The notes: generated from the sequence alone by a model not told the origin. A stretch of DNA of 64,000 bases from Streptomyces sp. A0642 (GCF_004795105.1 NZ_SSBL01000001.1:62001-126000); one strand, 5' to 3'. Shown: positions 25,285 to 35,368, numbered from the stretch's first letter. Made by a program: numbers and translations.

Positions 25285-26121
25285 ATGGCCGAGTTGGAGC
25301 TTTCTGCGGGGATCGTCGCGTACGAGGACACCGGCGGCGACGGGCCGGTCGTGGTCCTGCTGCACGGCGTGGCGATGGACGGCTCGCTGTGGCGGCACGT
25401 CGTCGCCGATCTGCGGGACGGGTACCGGTGCATCGTGCCGGTGCTGCCGCTCGGGGGCCACCGGAGGCCGATGCGGCCGGACGCGGACCTGTCGGTCCTG
25501 GGCGTCGCACGGCTGGTCGCGGAGTTCCTGGAGGTGCTGGACCTCACCGACGTCACCCTGGTCATGAACGACTGGGGCGGTGCGCAGGCGCTGGTCGCGG
25601 ACGGCCGGGACCAGCGGATCGGCAAGCTCGTCATCACCTCCTGCGAGGCGTTCGACAACTTCCCGCCCGGCCTGCCCGGCGCCAACCTGTACGCCTCCGC
25701 CAGGGTGCCCGGCGGTCTGAGGGCGGCCTTCACCCTGCTGAAGCTCAGGCCGATGCGGCGGCTGCCGATGACCTGGGGCCGGATGAGCAGGAGGCCGGTA
25801 CCGGACGCGGTGATGGACGCCTGGTTCCGGCCGCTGTGGACCTCGCCGGAGATCCGCCGCGACCTGCGGAAGTACGTCCTGGGCGTGCCGCCGAAAGCCG
25901 AGCTCCTGCGCTGGGCGGAGGCGCTGCGCACCTTCGACCGGCCGGCGCTCGTCGCCTGGGCCTCGGAGGACCGGGTCATGCCGCCGGAACACGGACGCCG
26001 GCTGGCCGGAATGCTCCCCAAGGGCGAACTGGTGGAGATCGCCGACAGCTACACCCTGATCCCGGAGGACCAGCCGGAAGAGCTCACCCGGCACCTGAGG
26101 GCGTTCCTGCGGAAGGGGTGA
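25285..26121 (+). CDS. Alpha/beta hydrolase with atypical triad
   Basis: This 278-residue protein has the alpha/beta hydrolase fold: the oxyanion HG motif at VVLLHGVAMDG (27-28) and a nucleophile elbow NDWGGA in which Asp96 replaces the usual Ser, as in haloalkane dehalogenases and epoxide hydrolases. The position of the catalytic His reads DSYTLIPEDQP, so Thr257 stands where His is expected. An acid candidate is Asp229. Without His the usual second hydrolysis step would fail, so either another His (for example His236) substitutes or the protein has a non-hydrolytic role. It follows marR by 150 bp. Confidence 0.88.
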   Translation: MAELELSAGIVAYEDTGGDGPVVVLLHGVAMDGSLWRHVVADLRDGYRCIVPVLPLGGHRRPMRPDADLSVLGVARLVAEFLEVLDLTDVTLVMNDWGGAQALVADGRDQRIGKLVITSCEAFDNFPPGLPGANLYASARVPGGLRAAFTLLKLRPMRRLPMTWGRMSRRPVPDAVMDAWFRPLWTSPEIRRDLRKYVLGVPPKAELLRWAEALRTFDRPALVAWASEDRVMPPEHGRRLAGMLPKGELVEIADSYTLIPEDQPEELTRHLRAFLRKG

Positions 26122-26395
26122 GGTGCGCCTCCCGCTCCGCCGGACGGAGCAGCCGGACCTCACCCCCGTGCGCCACGGCGTGAAGCGGAGCTGCGGCGGC
26201 GCTTAAGAAAACCTCGATGGACCTGGGGCGCGGGGTGCGGCAGATTTCTCCCTGACGGCGGAGGATGGTGCGCGGCAGCCGGTCGAACGCGCTGCCACGC
26301 CGTCCCCTCTCATACTTCCCCGGGCCGCAGGCTTCCTCAGGCATGTCTCCGGCTCGGGGACATCAACGCCGTACCAGGTACAGGGAGCCGCAGCC
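26122..26395. other. Leader region of tdh-kbl
   Basis: This 274-bp stretch precedes tdh. It starts with an AT-richer patch (CTTAAGAAAACC near 26202) that may belong to the promoter. I looked for a glycine or threonine-responsive RNA and saw none. No gene is supported here on either strand. Confidence 0.45.
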
Positions 26396-27424
26396 GTGAA
26401 GGCACTCGTGAAGCAGAAGGCCGAGCCCGGACTCTGGCTGATGGACGTGCCCGAGCCGGAGACCGGCCCCTCGGACGTCCTGATCAAGGTGCTCCGCACC
26501 GGCATCTGCGGCACCGACCTGCACATCCGCAATTACGACGGATGGGCGCAGCAGTCCATCAAGACCCCGCTCGTCCTCGGCCACGAGTTCGTCGGAGAGG
26601 TCGCCGCGATCGGCTCCGACGTCGTCGACATCGCCGTCGGCGACCTGGTCAGCGGCGAGGGCCACCTGGTGTGCGGCAAGTGCCGCAACTGCCTGGCCGG
26701 ACGCCGCCACCTCTGCCGCTCCACGCTGGGACTCGGCGTCGGACGCGACGGGGCCTTCGCCGAGTACGTCGCGCTGCCCGCGTCCAACGTGTGGGTGCAC
26801 CGGGTCCCGGTCGACCTCGACATCGCCGCGATCTTCGACCCGTTCGGCAACGCCGTGCACACCGCGCTGTCGTTCCCGCTGGTCGGCGAGGACGTCCTCA
26901 TCACCGGCGCCGGCCCGATCGGCATCATGGCCGCCGCCGTCGCCAAGCACGCCGGCGCCCGCAACGTCATGATCACCGACGTCAGCGAGGCCCGTCTGGA
27001 GCTCGCCCGCAAGGTCGGCGTCAGCCTCGCGCTCAACGTCGGCGAGCAGACGATCGCCGACGGCCAGCGGGAGCTCGGGCTGCGCGAGGGCTTCGACATC
27101 GGCCTGGAGATGTCCGGCCGCCCCGAGGCCATGCGCGACATGATCGCGAACATGACGCACGGCGGCCGCATCGCGATGCTCGGACTGCCGTCCGAGGAAT
27201 TCCCGGTCGACTGGTCCCGGATCGTCACCTCCATGATCACGATCAAGGGCATCTACGGCCGCGAGATGTACGAGACCTGGTACGCCATGTCCGTCCTGCT
27301 GGAGGGCGGTCTCGACCTCGCCCCCGTGATCACCGGCCGGTACGGCTACCGCGACTTCGAGGCGGCCTTCGACGACGCGGCGAGCGGACGCGGCGGCAAG
27401 GTCATCCTCGACTGGACCGCCTGA
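26396..27424 (+). CDS. tdh: L-threonine 3-dehydrogenase
   Basis: This 342-residue zinc-dependent medium-chain dehydrogenase oxidises L-threonine to 2-amino-3-ketobutyrate with NAD. The catalytic zinc ligands Cys38 (TGICGTDLH) and His63-Glu64 (GHEFVGEV) and the structural zinc cysteines 93, 96, 99 and 107 are all present, as is the Rossmann loop [10 protein letters not shown]. The GTG start has AGGGAG upstream. It is 28 bp before kbl, whose product takes the unstable intermediate to glycine and acetyl-CoA. Confidence 0.95.
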   Translation: MKALVKQKAEPGLWLMDVPEPETGPSDVLIKVLRTGICGTDLHIRNYDGWAQQSIKTPLVLGHEFVGEVAAIGSDVVDIAVGDLVSGEGHLVCGKCRNCLAGRRHLCRSTLGLGVGRDGAFAEYVALPASNVWVHRVPVDLDIAAIFDPFGNAVHTALSFPLVGEDVLITGAGPIGIMAAAVAKHAGARNVMITDVSEARLELARKVGVSLALNVGEQTIADGQRELGLREGFDIGLEMSGRPEAMRDMIANMTHGGRIAMLGLPSEEFPVDWSRIVTSMITIKGIYGREMYETWYAMSVLLEGGLDLAPVITGRYGYRDFEAAFDDAASGRGGKVILDWTA

Positions 27425-27452
27425 CCCTTTCGAACCCCTTAAGGAGCCCCGC

Positions 27453-28646
27453 ATGTTCGACTCCGTACGCGACGACCTGCGCACCACCCTCCAGGAGATC
27501 GAGGCCGCCGGGCTGCACAAGCCCGAGCGCGTCATCGGCACCCCGCAGTCCGCGACCGTGGCCGTCACCGCGGGCGGCCGCCCCGGTGAGGTGCTGAACT
27601 TCTGCGCCAACAACTACCTGGGCCTGGCCGACCACCCCGAGGTGATCGCCGCCGCGCACGAGGCGCTGGACCGCTGGGGCTACGGCATGGCCTCCGTCCG
27701 CTTCATCTGCGGCACCCAGGAGGTCCACAAGGAGCTGGAGCGACGGCTCTCCTCCTTCCTGGGCCAGGAGGACACGATCCTCTACTCCTCCTGCTTCGAC
27801 GCCAACGGCGGAGTCTTCGAGACCGTCCTCGGTCCGGAGGACGCGGTCATCTCCGACGCGCTCAACCACGCCTCGATCATCGACGGCATCCGCCTGTGCA
27901 AGGCCAAGCGCTTCCGTTACGCCAACCGCGACATGGACGACCTGGAGCGGCAGCTCAAGGAGGCGTCCGGGGCCCGCCGCCGCCTCGTCGTCACCGACGG
28001 CGTCTTCTCCATGGACGGGTACGTCGCCCCGCTGCGCGAGATCTGCGACCTCGCCGAGCGCTACGACGCCATGGTCATGGTCGACGACTCGCACGCCGTC
28101 GGCTTCGTCGGCCCCGGCGGCCGCGGCACGCCCGAGCTGCACGACGTGATGGACCGCGTCGACATCATCACCGGCACGCTCGGCAAGGCGCTCGGTGGTG
28201 CGTCCGGCGGTTATGTGGCCGCCCGCGCCGAGATCGTGGCGCTGCTGCGCCAGCGCTCGCGCCCGTACCTCTTCTCGAACTCGCTCGCCCCCGTCATCGC
28301 GGCCGCCTCGCTGAAGGTCATCGACCTGCTGGAGTCCGCCGGCGACCTGCGGGAGCAGCTCAACGCCAACACCGCGCTCTTCCGTACCCGGATGACCGAG
28401 GAAGGCTTCGACGTCCTGCCCGGCGACCACGCCATCGCCCCCGTGATGATCGGGGACGCGGCGAAGGCAGGCAGGATGGCGGAACTGCTCCTGGAGCGCG
28501 GTGTGTACGTGATCGGGTTCTCGTACCCGGTCGTCCCGCAGGGCGCGGCCCGCATCCGCGTCCAGCTGTCCGCCGCGCACTCCACCGCGGACGTGAACCG
28601 CGCGGTGGACGCCTTCGTCGACGCGCGGGCGGCGCTGGGGGAGTAG
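27453..28646 (+). CDS. kbl: Glycine C-acetyltransferase (2-amino-3-ketobutyrate CoA ligase)
   Basis: This 397-residue PLP enzyme of the alpha-oxoamine synthase family cleaves 2-amino-3-ketobutyrate with CoA. It shows [14 protein letters not shown], the Asp of [10 protein letters not shown] that contacts the PLP ring, and the Schiff-base lysine Lys245 in [19 protein letters not shown] lies ahead of the ATG. With tdh it forms the two-step threonine degradation route. Confidence 0.96.
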   Translation: MFDSVRDDLRTTLQEIEAAGLHKPERVIGTPQSATVAVTAGGRPGEVLNFCANNYLGLADHPEVIAAAHEALDRWGYGMASVRFICGTQEVHKELERRLSSFLGQEDTILYSSCFDANGGVFETVLGPEDAVISDALNHASIIDGIRLCKAKRFRYANRDMDDLERQLKEASGARRRLVVTDGVFSMDGYVAPLREICDLAERYDAMVMVDDSHAVGFVGPGGRGTPELHDVMDRVDIITGTLGKALGGASGGYVAARAEIVALLRQRSRPYLFSNSLAPVIAAASLKVIDLLESAGDLREQLNANTALFRTRMTEEGFDVLPGDHAIAPVMIGDAAKAGRMAELLLERGVYVIGFSYPVVPQGAARIRVQLSAAHSTADVNRAVDAFVDARAALGE

Positions 28647-28686
28647 GCGCGTCCGGGGGCCGCTGCGACCTGGGAGAATGGGTCAC

Positions 28687-29607
28687 ATGATCGATGCACG
28701 GCGGCTGCGCATCCTGCGGGCGGTGGCGGATCACCGCACGGTGACCGCCGCGGCCGCCGCGCTGTATCTGACCCCCTCCGCCGTCTCCCAGCAGCTCGCC
28801 GCGCTGGAGCAGGAGACCGGACACCGGCTGGTCGAGCGGGGCGCCCGCGGCGCGCGGCTCACCCCCGCCGGCGAGATCCTGCTGACCCACGCCAACGCGG
28901 TGCTGGCCCAGCTGGAGCGGGCGGAGGCGGAGCTGGCCGCGTACAGCTCGGGCGACGCCGGTACGGTCACGGTCGCCGCGTTCGCCACCGGCATCGGCCT
29001 GGTCCTCGCCCCCGCGATCGCCGCCCTGGGCAGGACCGCGCCCGGCATCAAGGTCCGCGTCCAGGACGCGGAGGGCGATGCGAGCGTCCCCATGGTGCTG
29101 GACCGGCAGGTCGACGTCGCGGTGGCCGTCGAGTACCGGGGCGCGCCGGGCGAGGACGACCGGCGGCTGACCCGCGTACCGCTGTACTCGGAGCCGTTCG
29201 ACGCGGTGCTCCCGGTGGGGCACCGGCTCGCCGGCGAGGAGCAGGTCGCCGTCGCCGAGCTGGCGAAGGACGCCTGGATCGGTCCCTACCCGGGCAACCC
29301 CTGCCACGACGTGGTCGTCCTGGCCTGCGAGTACGCGGGCTTCGCGCCGGACCTCGAACACTCCTCGGACGACTTCCACGCGGTGGTCGCCCTGGCGGGC
29401 GCGGGCGCCGGTGTCGCCCTGGTCCCGCGCTCCGCGCTGCGCGGCATGCCCCTGACGGGCGTGGTGGTCCGCCCGGTGCACGGCACCGCCCCGACACGCC
29501 GGGTCTTCGCGGCCGTACGCCGGGGCGCGGAGGCCCACCCGCTGATCGCCCCGGTGCTGGCCGCGCTGGCGGGGGCGGCGGGGGACGACGTGCTCGCGGC
29601 GGGCTGA
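28687..29607 (+). CDS. LysR family transcriptional regulator
   Basis: This 306-residue LTTR has the winged helix LRILRAVADHRTVTAAAAALYLTPSAVSQQLAALE and a sensor domain with PVGHRLAGEEQVAVAELAKDAW. The ATG at 28687 is ten bases after GGGAG, while the in-frame ATG at 28678 touches that site. It follows kbl by 40 bp on the same strand and may control tdh-kbl; no separate promoter is evident. Confidence 0.92.
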   Translation: MIDARRLRILRAVADHRTVTAAAAALYLTPSAVSQQLAALEQETGHRLVERGARGARLTPAGEILLTHANAVLAQLERAEAELAAYSSGDAGTVTVAAFATGIGLVLAPAIAALGRTAPGIKVRVQDAEGDASVPMVLDRQVDVAVAVEYRGAPGEDDRRLTRVPLYSEPFDAVLPVGHRLAGEEQVAVAELAKDAWIGPYPGNPCHDVVVLACEYAGFAPDLEHSSDDFHAVVALAGAGAGVALVPRSALRGMPLTGVVVRPVHGTAPTRRVFAAVRRGAEAHPLIAPVLAALAGAAGDDVLAAG

Positions 29608-29972
29608 GAACCGGGGGCGCCGCGTATCCGCGCGACCCGTGCCGCGTTCCGGCCCACCGGGAACGGGTTCCGGCCACCGGCTCCGCCCCCGGGCCCAGCG
29701 CTCGCGCCGTCGGCAGTCCCGCCGTCCCCGGCATCGCGACGAGCGGGGCGGTGTCGCCCGCCCCGTGCCCCGTGACCGGCCTGGTGCCCCGGCGACCCCG
29801 GCCTGACCCCGTGAGGTGGTCCGGCGCCACCCGGTCGCCTTGGGCCCCCCGCCTCACCGTCCCGGCCGGTGCCTGCCGCGACAGCGTGACCGGGGCGGAC
29901 CAGGCCCTTACCGGGAGACCGTTCCCGCGGCGGGGGACGTCCTCACGGGACGTCCCACGGTCGAGGGCCGGC
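29608..29972. other. Gene-free region between convergent lysR and ABC operon
   Basis: These 365 bp hold no supported gene. The only clear structure is the hairpin at 29934-29956. Plus-strand readings here are Pro/Arg-rich and lack a ribosome site. Confidence 0.5.
29934..29956. terminator. Terminator hairpin after the FtsX-like permease
   Basis: A 9-bp perfect stem GGGACGTCC/GGACGTCCC with a five-base loop lies 17 bp beyond the permease stop on the minus strand. Confidence 0.6.
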
Positions 29973-32612
29973 TCAAGACCGTCGGACCCTCGGCAGCGGG
30001 TGGCGGCCCCGGCCCGCCCCGGGGCCGTGCCCGCCGCGCCGCGCCCCCGGCAGTAGCGTGCCCACAGCCGCCGCTGCCGTCACGGCCGCCGCCAGGACTC
30101 CGTACTGCGCCGGAGGCAGGTACGGCAGCCCGCCCGTCGCCGGGAACGCGAACGCGAGCAGGGGGATCGCCGCGACCACGGTCCCGATCGTCAGACCGGC
30201 CACGGTCACCAGGGCCGTCTCCAGCACCCGCATCCGCAACAGCTGCCCACGCCCCGTGCCGACCAGCCGCAGCAGGCGGAACTCCGGGCGGCGGCCGACC
30301 GAGATCAGCGCGAGGGTGCTGACCACGGCGAGCAGCGCGAATCCGCCGATCACTCCGACACCGATGATGATCAGGGCGTCGTCCTGCTCCGAGGACGAGG
30401 GGCTGATCCGCACGTCATCCGCCGTCGCCGGGCGGACATCGAGCCCCTTGTACGGTGCCAGCGCACGCCGTACGGCCGCCGTGGCGTCCCCGTCCGCCGA
30501 GCGCACCAGGATATGCTGATCGCGCGGAGCCGAGACATGACCGGCCAGCACCTCGCGGGGCAGCATGAACTCGCCGAGTCCCAGGGACCGTTCGTAGATC
30601 GCCACCACCTTGGGCCGTACCTGCGTACCGTCCCCGAGACGCAGCTTCACCTCGTCCCCGACGCCGACGTCCAGGTCGTCGGCCCGGTCCTCGCCGACGG
30701 CGACCGTGCCCCGGCCCGTGAGACCGGCCAGGCCGCCCGCCGTGACCCGGGCATCGAGCGTGCCGGCCAACCCGTCCGCCGTGACGCCCAGCACCGGGAA
30801 GCGGTCCAGCACCGGATCGCCGGCCTCGCGGTGGGCGAGGACGACAGCCGACCGCAGCAGACCCGTCGCGGCAGCCACCCCCGGCGCCTCGCGTACGGCC
30901 CCGGCCGCCTCCGCCGGGATGCCCGCCGCGGGGCCCGTCACCACCAGGTCCGCCCGCAGCGCGTCGGACGCCTGCCGGGCGGCGGCCCGTTCCAAGGTCG
31001 TACCGGCCGCCAGCTGGACGCAGACGAACGCGACGACCAGGACGACCGGGGTGAGCGCCGCCCCCAGCCGGCGGTTGTGCGCGGCCGAGGCCCGGGCCGC
31101 CAGGAAGCCGGAGACCCCGCCCGCACGCCGGGCCGGCGCGCCGAGGACGCGCATCGACACCCGGGCGATCCACGGACCGAGCAGCGCCACCGCGATGATC
31201 AGCGAGGTCGCCGCACCCGATGCGGCGAGCGCCGCGGCCTGGCCGCTCTGCGTGGCGGCCGCACCGGCCGAACCGATCCCCGCCAGGGCCAGCAGCACCC
31301 CGGCGGCCGTGCGCAGCCGTCCCGGCGCGCCCGGCTCCGGAGCCCGCGCCGCGCTCAGGGCGGCCGCAGGCCGCATCCGGGCCGTCGCACGCGCGGCGAG
31401 CAGCGCCACAGGCCGGGCGGCCAGGGCGACGAGCAGGGCGCCCGCTGCTCCCGCGGCGACCGGCAGCCACACCGGAACGGGCAGCGGCAGCGGGGCCGTG
31501 GTCAGCAGCGACCGCATCAGCAGCCCCAGCGGCACGGACAGGACCGCTCCCAGCAGCGCGGCGGCGACCGCCACCCGGCCCGCCTCGCGGCCGACCGCCG
31601 ACCTGAGCTGCCGGGGAGTCGCCCCGACCGCCCGCAGCAACGCCAGTTCGCCGGAGCGCTGATGCACCGCCTGCGAGATCGTGGTGGCGATCACGAGCAG
31701 AGCCACCATGAGAACCGTTCCGCCGATCGACGCCAGCATCGCCAGCAGATCGCCGCGCCCGCCGAGCGCGTCGACCTGCTCCGCCTCCCCGCGCTCGGCG
31801 CCTGTCAGCACGCGCAGACCGCCCTCGCCTCCGCCGTGTCCCGCCACGGCCTCGCCCAGGGACGCCCGCAGCGCGTCGGCGGAAACGCCGCGCTCGGCCA
31901 CGACGGCGATCACGTCCACCGTGCCGGGGTGGCCGGCCAGCGCGGTGAGCCGCGACTCGGTGAAGAACACGGCGGGCGCGCCGTCGCCCCGGTGGCCGGT
32001 GCCGGCCACCCCGCTGACGGTGTACTGACGGGCCGCGCCGTCCACCTGGAGCGTCACGCGTCCGCCGGGCACGCCGCCCGCGCCCGCCAGTGCCCCGTCC
32101 ACGACGACCTCCGACGCCGACCTGGGGGCGCGCCCCTCGGACAGCTCGTACGCGCTCAGCGCGGCGGACGGCCAGGAGCGGCCGACGGCGGACGGCCCGT
32201 CGCCGACCGTCACCGGAACCGAGTCGTCCGCGACGGTCCGTGCCACGCCGTCCGCCGCAGCCACCCGCGCCACCACCGAACGGTCCAGCCGTACCCGTTC
32301 CGGCAGATGGGCGGTGGCCGTCTGCGGCTCGCCGCCCCACGGCTTCGCCGTGTACGAGACCCGCTGGTCGGCCACCACCACCGCGTCGGCCCCGGAATAG
32401 CGCTCCACGGGCGGCCGCGCCAGCAGCAGCGAGCCGAGCACCAGCGAGAAGGCGCCGAGCAGCGCGGCGGCGGCCGCCACCGCCGCGAACACCGCGGTCC
32501 AGGCCCGGCGATGGGCCGTCAGCGAGCGGCGGGCCAAGAACGCCGAGGCCCGCCGGCTCCCGGCCCGCCCGGTCGCGCGGACCGGCTTCTTCCGTGCTTC
32601 GGTGAGCGTCAT
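29973..32612 (-). CDS. FtsX-like (MacB-type) ABC transporter permease
   Basis: This 879-residue permease has an N-terminal membrane segment (about 38-65), a large extracellular domain, and two FtsX-type membrane blocks. The first, GTVLMVALLVIATTISQAVHQRSGELALLRAVGATPRQL, is typical (quoted in part: RSGELALLRAVGATPRQL); a second copy near the end contains RRPEFRLLRLVGTGRGQL. It belongs to the type VII ABC group that moves or senses substrates at the outer membrane face, often antimicrobial peptides or lipoproteins. Its ATG overlaps the ATPase stop by four bases. The substrate is unknown. Confidence 0.9.
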   Translation of the reverse strand: MTLTEARKKPVRATGRAGSRRASAFLARRSLTAHRRAWTAVFAAVAAAAALLGAFSLVLGSLLLARPPVERYSGADAVVVADQRVSYTAKPWGGEPQTATAHLPERVRLDRSVVARVAAADGVARTVADDSVPVTVGDGPSAVGRSWPSAALSAYELSEGRAPRSASEVVVDGALAGAGGVPGGRVTLQVDGAARQYTVSGVAGTGHRGDGAPAVFFTESRLTALAGHPGTVDVIAVVAERGVSADALRASLGEAVAGHGGGEGGLRVLTGAERGEAEQVDALGGRGDLLAMLASIGGTVLMVALLVIATTISQAVHQRSGELALLRAVGATPRQLRSAVGREAGRVAVAAALLGAVLSVPLGLLMRSLLTTAPLPLPVPVWLPVAAGAAGALLVALAARPVALLAARATARMRPAAALSAARAPEPGAPGRLRTAAGVLLALAGIGSAGAAATQSGQAAALAASGAATSLIIAVALLGPWIARVSMRVLGAPARRAGGVSGFLAARASAAHNRRLGAALTPVVLVVAFVCVQLAAGTTLERAAARQASDALRADLVVTGPAAGIPAEAAGAVREAPGVAAATGLLRSAVVLAHREAGDPVLDRFPVLGVTADGLAGTLDARVTAGGLAGLTGRGTVAVGEDRADDLDVGVGDEVKLRLGDGTQVRPKVVAIYERSLGLGEFMLPREVLAGHVSAPRDQHILVRSADGDATAAVRRALAPYKGLDVRPATADDVRISPSSSEQDDALIIIGVGVIGGFALLAVVSTLALISVGRRPEFRLLRLVGTGRGQLLRMRVLETALVTVAGLTIGTVVAAIPLLAFAFPATGGLPYLPPAQYGVLAAAVTAAAAVGTLLPGARRGGHGPGAGRGRHPLPRVRRS

Positions 32613-33319
32613 CGCAGCCGGCCGCCGTCCATCGTCATGACCGTGTCCGCCCAGCTGGCCGCCACCGGGTCATGGGTGACCATCACGACCGTACGGCCGT
32701 CGAGCCGGACCGCGTCCCGCAGCAGGCCGAGCACCAGCACCGCCGACTCCGGGTCCAGGGAAGCCGTCGGCTCGTCCGCGAAGAGCACGTCGGGTTCGGT
32801 CACCAGCGCCCGCGCCACCGCGACCCGTTGCTGCTCCCCGCCGGACAGGGTCGCCGGTCCGCCACCGCCCCGGCCGGACAGCCCGACCCGGTCCAGCAGC
32901 CGCCGCCCGCGCTCCAGCACCCGCTCGTCCTCGGGATCGGCGCCGGCCAGGACCAGCGGCAGCACGACGTTCTCCTCGATGCTCAGCGACGACACCAGGT
33001 TCAGCGCGTGCGACTGGAAGACGAAGCCGATCCTGTCCCGCCGCAGCCGGGTCAGCGCGGCCTCGGTCAGCGTGCCGAGATCGGTTCCCGCGATCCGTAC
33101 CGTGCCCGACGACGGCCGGTCCAGGCCCGCCGCGCACTGCAGGAACGTGCTCTTGCCCGAACCCGAAGGACCGACCACCGCGGTGAAGCTGCCCACGGGC
33201 ACGACGCAGCTCACCGCGTCGAGCGCGACCGACTCCCGGCCGCTGCCGCGCCGCCCGTGGCGTCGGCTCACCGACTCCAGTTCCAGCGCCGCCGTGCGCA
33301 GTGCCGTGGTTGTCTCCAC
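32609..33319 (-). CDS. ABC transporter ATP-binding protein (MacB/LolD type)
   Basis: This 236-residue ATPase has Walker A GPSGSGKST (50-58), the MacB-like region RRDRIGFVFQSHALNLVSSLSIEENV (quoted in part: RIGFVFQSHALNLVSSLSI), signature LSGGEQQR, Walker B VLFADEPTASLD and an H-loop MVTHD. The GTG at 33319 has GAGGGG ahead. Its stop overlaps the permease ATG. It is divergent from a histidine kinase and response regulator, the arrangement seen for antibiotic-sensing exporters. Confidence 0.92.
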   Translation of the reverse strand: METTTALRTAALELESVSRRHGRRGSGRESVALDAVSCVVPVGSFTAVVGPSGSGKSTFLQCAAGLDRPSSGTVRIAGTDLGTLTEAALTRLRRDRIGFVFQSHALNLVSSLSIEENVVLPLVLAGADPEDERVLERGRRLLDRVGLSGRGGGGPATLSGGEQQRVAVARALVTEPDVLFADEPTASLDPESAVLVLGLLRDAVRLDGRTVVMVTHDPVAASWADTVMTMDGGRLR

Positions 33320-33486
33320 CGTGGACCCCTCACTTCTTGTTCCGTCCTGACCTGCGTAAACGCTAGGTGGGTGAGGTGGCCCGGGCGAGGGTGCGCGCTC
33401 CCGGACCGGGGGTACAGCCAGCACCACCACCGCCCGGGGGGCCGCCCCACTCCGACGGCCGGAAGGCCCCCGTAACGTGGTGCGGC

Positions 33487-34716
33487 ATGAGCACCGCCCC
33501 CGCCCCGCTGACGGTCGCCGTCCGGCGTTCCTGGCATGCCTCGCGCTATGTCTTCATCGGCATCCCGATCGCGCTGTTCGCGTACGTCGCCACGTTCCTC
33601 GTGGTGGCGGCGCTGCTGTTCGCCGTCGTGGTGATCGGGCTGCCCGCGCTGCCGGAGGCGGCCAGGGCGCTGCACCGCTTCGCCGAGTTCGAGCGGCGCA
33701 GGGCGGCGGCGTACCTCGGCGTCCCCTTCCGGCCGACGCCGTACCTGCCGCCCGACGGCGGTGAGCTCGGCCGGCGGGTCAGATATGTGCTCACCGACCC
33801 CACCGTCCGGCGCGAGGCCCTGTGGCTGCCGTTCCAGGCGCTGGCCGGCAACGTCATCGGCTACCTCGCGATGGTGCTGTGGCCGGTCGGACTGCTGGTG
33901 GACGGGGTCGCGCTGTCCCTCGTGCACCTGCTGGACCGGTGGCGCGCGGCGGAATACGGAACGCCACCGCCCGAGCGCCGGGGCGTTGCCCTGCGCTGGC
34001 ATCCCGTACTCGCCGGACTGTCGGCGAGCTGGACCAGGTCCCTGCTGACCACCCCGCCCTCCGCCGAGCTCGCCGAGAGAGTCGTCCAGTTGACGGAGAG
34101 CCGGGCCGGGGCGGTCGAGGCGCACGGCGCCGAACTCCGCCGTATCGAACGGGACCTGCATGACGGCGCGCAGGCTCGCATCGTCGCCCTCTCGATGCGC
34201 ATCGGCCTGGCGAAACAGGTCCTGGACCGGGACCCCGCCGCCGCGCGGCAGCGTCTGGACGAGGCCCAGGACGGCGTCGACGCGGCGCTCGCGGAGCTAC
34301 GGCACGTGGTCCGCGGCATCCACCCGCCGATCCTGACCGACCGGGGGCTCGCCGGCGCGGTACGCGCCCTGGCCGCGGACTCGGCCGTTCCCGTCACGGT
34401 GGATCTCGACGGCGTCGACGACGGACTGCGGCTGCCGGCCGCCGTCGAGGCCGCCGCCTACTTCGTGATCGCCGAGGCCCTCACCAACATCGGCAAGCAC
34501 AGCGGCGCGACGGCCGCACGCGTACGGATCGACCGGGCCCCGGGCGCCCTGCTCGTGGCCATCGGCGACGATGGCCACGGCGGCGCGGACGAACGCGGCG
34601 GCAGCGGGCTGGTCGGGATCAGGCGGCGGATCGCCGCCCTGGACGGGACCACCCGCATCAGCAGCCCCACCGGGGGGCCGACGGACATCGAAGTGGAGCT
34701 GCCGTGCGGATCGTGA
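33487..34716 (+). CDS. NarL-type sensor histidine kinase
   Basis: This 409-residue kinase has an N-terminal sensor region with two pairs of membrane segments (about 20-55 and 115-150), a HisKA_3 phosphoacceptor His225 in RIERDLHDGAQARIVALSMR, and a HATPase domain with EALTNIGKHSGA and GSGLVGIRRRI. No extracellular domain of note is present, so it probably senses the membrane or the neighbouring ABC transporter. The ATG follows TAACGT by eight bases without a ribosome site, which suggests a leaderless mRNA. It overlaps the regulator gene by 13 bp. Confidence 0.92.
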   Translation: MSTAPAPLTVAVRRSWHASRYVFIGIPIALFAYVATFLVVAALLFAVVVIGLPALPEAARALHRFAEFERRRAAAYLGVPFRPTPYLPPDGGELGRRVRYVLTDPTVRREALWLPFQALAGNVIGYLAMVLWPVGLLVDGVALSLVHLLDRWRAAEYGTPPPERRGVALRWHPVLAGLSASWTRSLLTTPPSAELAERVVQLTESRAGAVEAHGAELRRIERDLHDGAQARIVALSMRIGLAKQVLDRDPAAARQRLDEAQDGVDAALAELRHVVRGIHPPILTDRGLAGAVRALAADSAVPVTVDLDGVDDGLRLPAAVEAAAYFVIAEALTNIGKHSGATAARVRIDRAPGALLVAIGDDGHGGADERGGSGLVGIRRRIAALDGTTRISSPTGGPTDIEVELPCGS

Positions 34717-35363
34717 TCGCCGAGGACAACGCCCTGTTGCGCGAGGGCCTGATCCTGCTGCTCACCAGCTCGGGCCACGAAGTGGTGGCGGACGTCGCGG
34801 CCGGCCCCGAGGTACTGCCCGCCCTGCTGGAACACCGCCCGGACGCCGCCGTACTCGACGTACGGCTGCCGCCCACGTTCCGCGACGAGGGGCTGCGCGC
34901 CGCCATCGCCGCGCGCGGGGAAATGCCCGCCCTGCCGATCCTGGTCCTCTCGCAGTACGTCGAGGAGACGTACGCCGCCGAGCTGCTCGCGCAGGGCGCG
35001 CAGGGCATCGGATACCTGCTCAAGGACCGGGTCGGCCGCGTCGACCAGTTCCTCCAGGCCCTGGACCGGGTGGCTTCCGGCGGCACCGCCCTCGACCCCG
35101 AGGTGGTCAGCCAACTGCTGATCCGCAAGGCGTCGGCGAAGCCGCTCCTGAGCCTCACCCCGCGCGAGAGGGAGGTCCTGGAACTGATGGCCCAGGGCAA
35201 GGCGAACGGCACCATCGCCACCGAACTCGTCGTCACGGAACGGGCCGTGAGCAAGCACATCGGGTCCATCTTCGCCAAGCTCGGCCTGGAACCGGACGAC
35301 GGCTCGGTCCACCGCCGGGTCCTGGCGGTGCTCGCCTACCTGGAGGGCAACGGGGCGCGCTGA
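34704..35363 (+). CDS. NarL/LuxR-type response regulator
   Basis: This 219-residue regulator has a receiver domain with phosphoacceptor Asp52 (AVLDVRLPP) and a C-terminal LuxR helix-turn-helix (LTPREREVLELMAQG, ERAVSKHI). Its GTG lies inside the kinase gene, so the two are coupled. The divergent ABC exporter is the likely target. Confidence 0.94.
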   Translation: MRIVIAEDNALLREGLILLLTSSGHEVVADVAAGPEVLPALLEHRPDAAVLDVRLPPTFRDEGLRAAIAARGEMPALPILVLSQYVEETYAAELLAQGAQGIGYLLKDRVGRVDQFLQALDRVASGGTALDPEVVSQLLIRKASAKPLLSLTPREREVLELMAQGKANGTIATELVVTERAVSKHIGSIFAKLGLEPDDGSVHRRVLAVLAYLEGNGAR

Positions 35364-35368
35364 GCGCC

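Noticed and set aside
26084..26344. Minus-strand reading of 86 codons in the tdh leader
   Set aside because: No ribosome site, no family features, and it overlaps the hydrolase end.
26122..26395. Possible glycine or threonine riboswitch before tdh-kbl
   Set aside because: No recognisable glycine-aptamer core or anti-terminator pairing was seen; only generic leader sequence.
29751..30322. Plus-strand Pro/Arg-rich readings over the permease end
   Set aside because: Antisense shadow of the FtsX-like permease and the non-coding gap; composition typical of GC-rich shadows.
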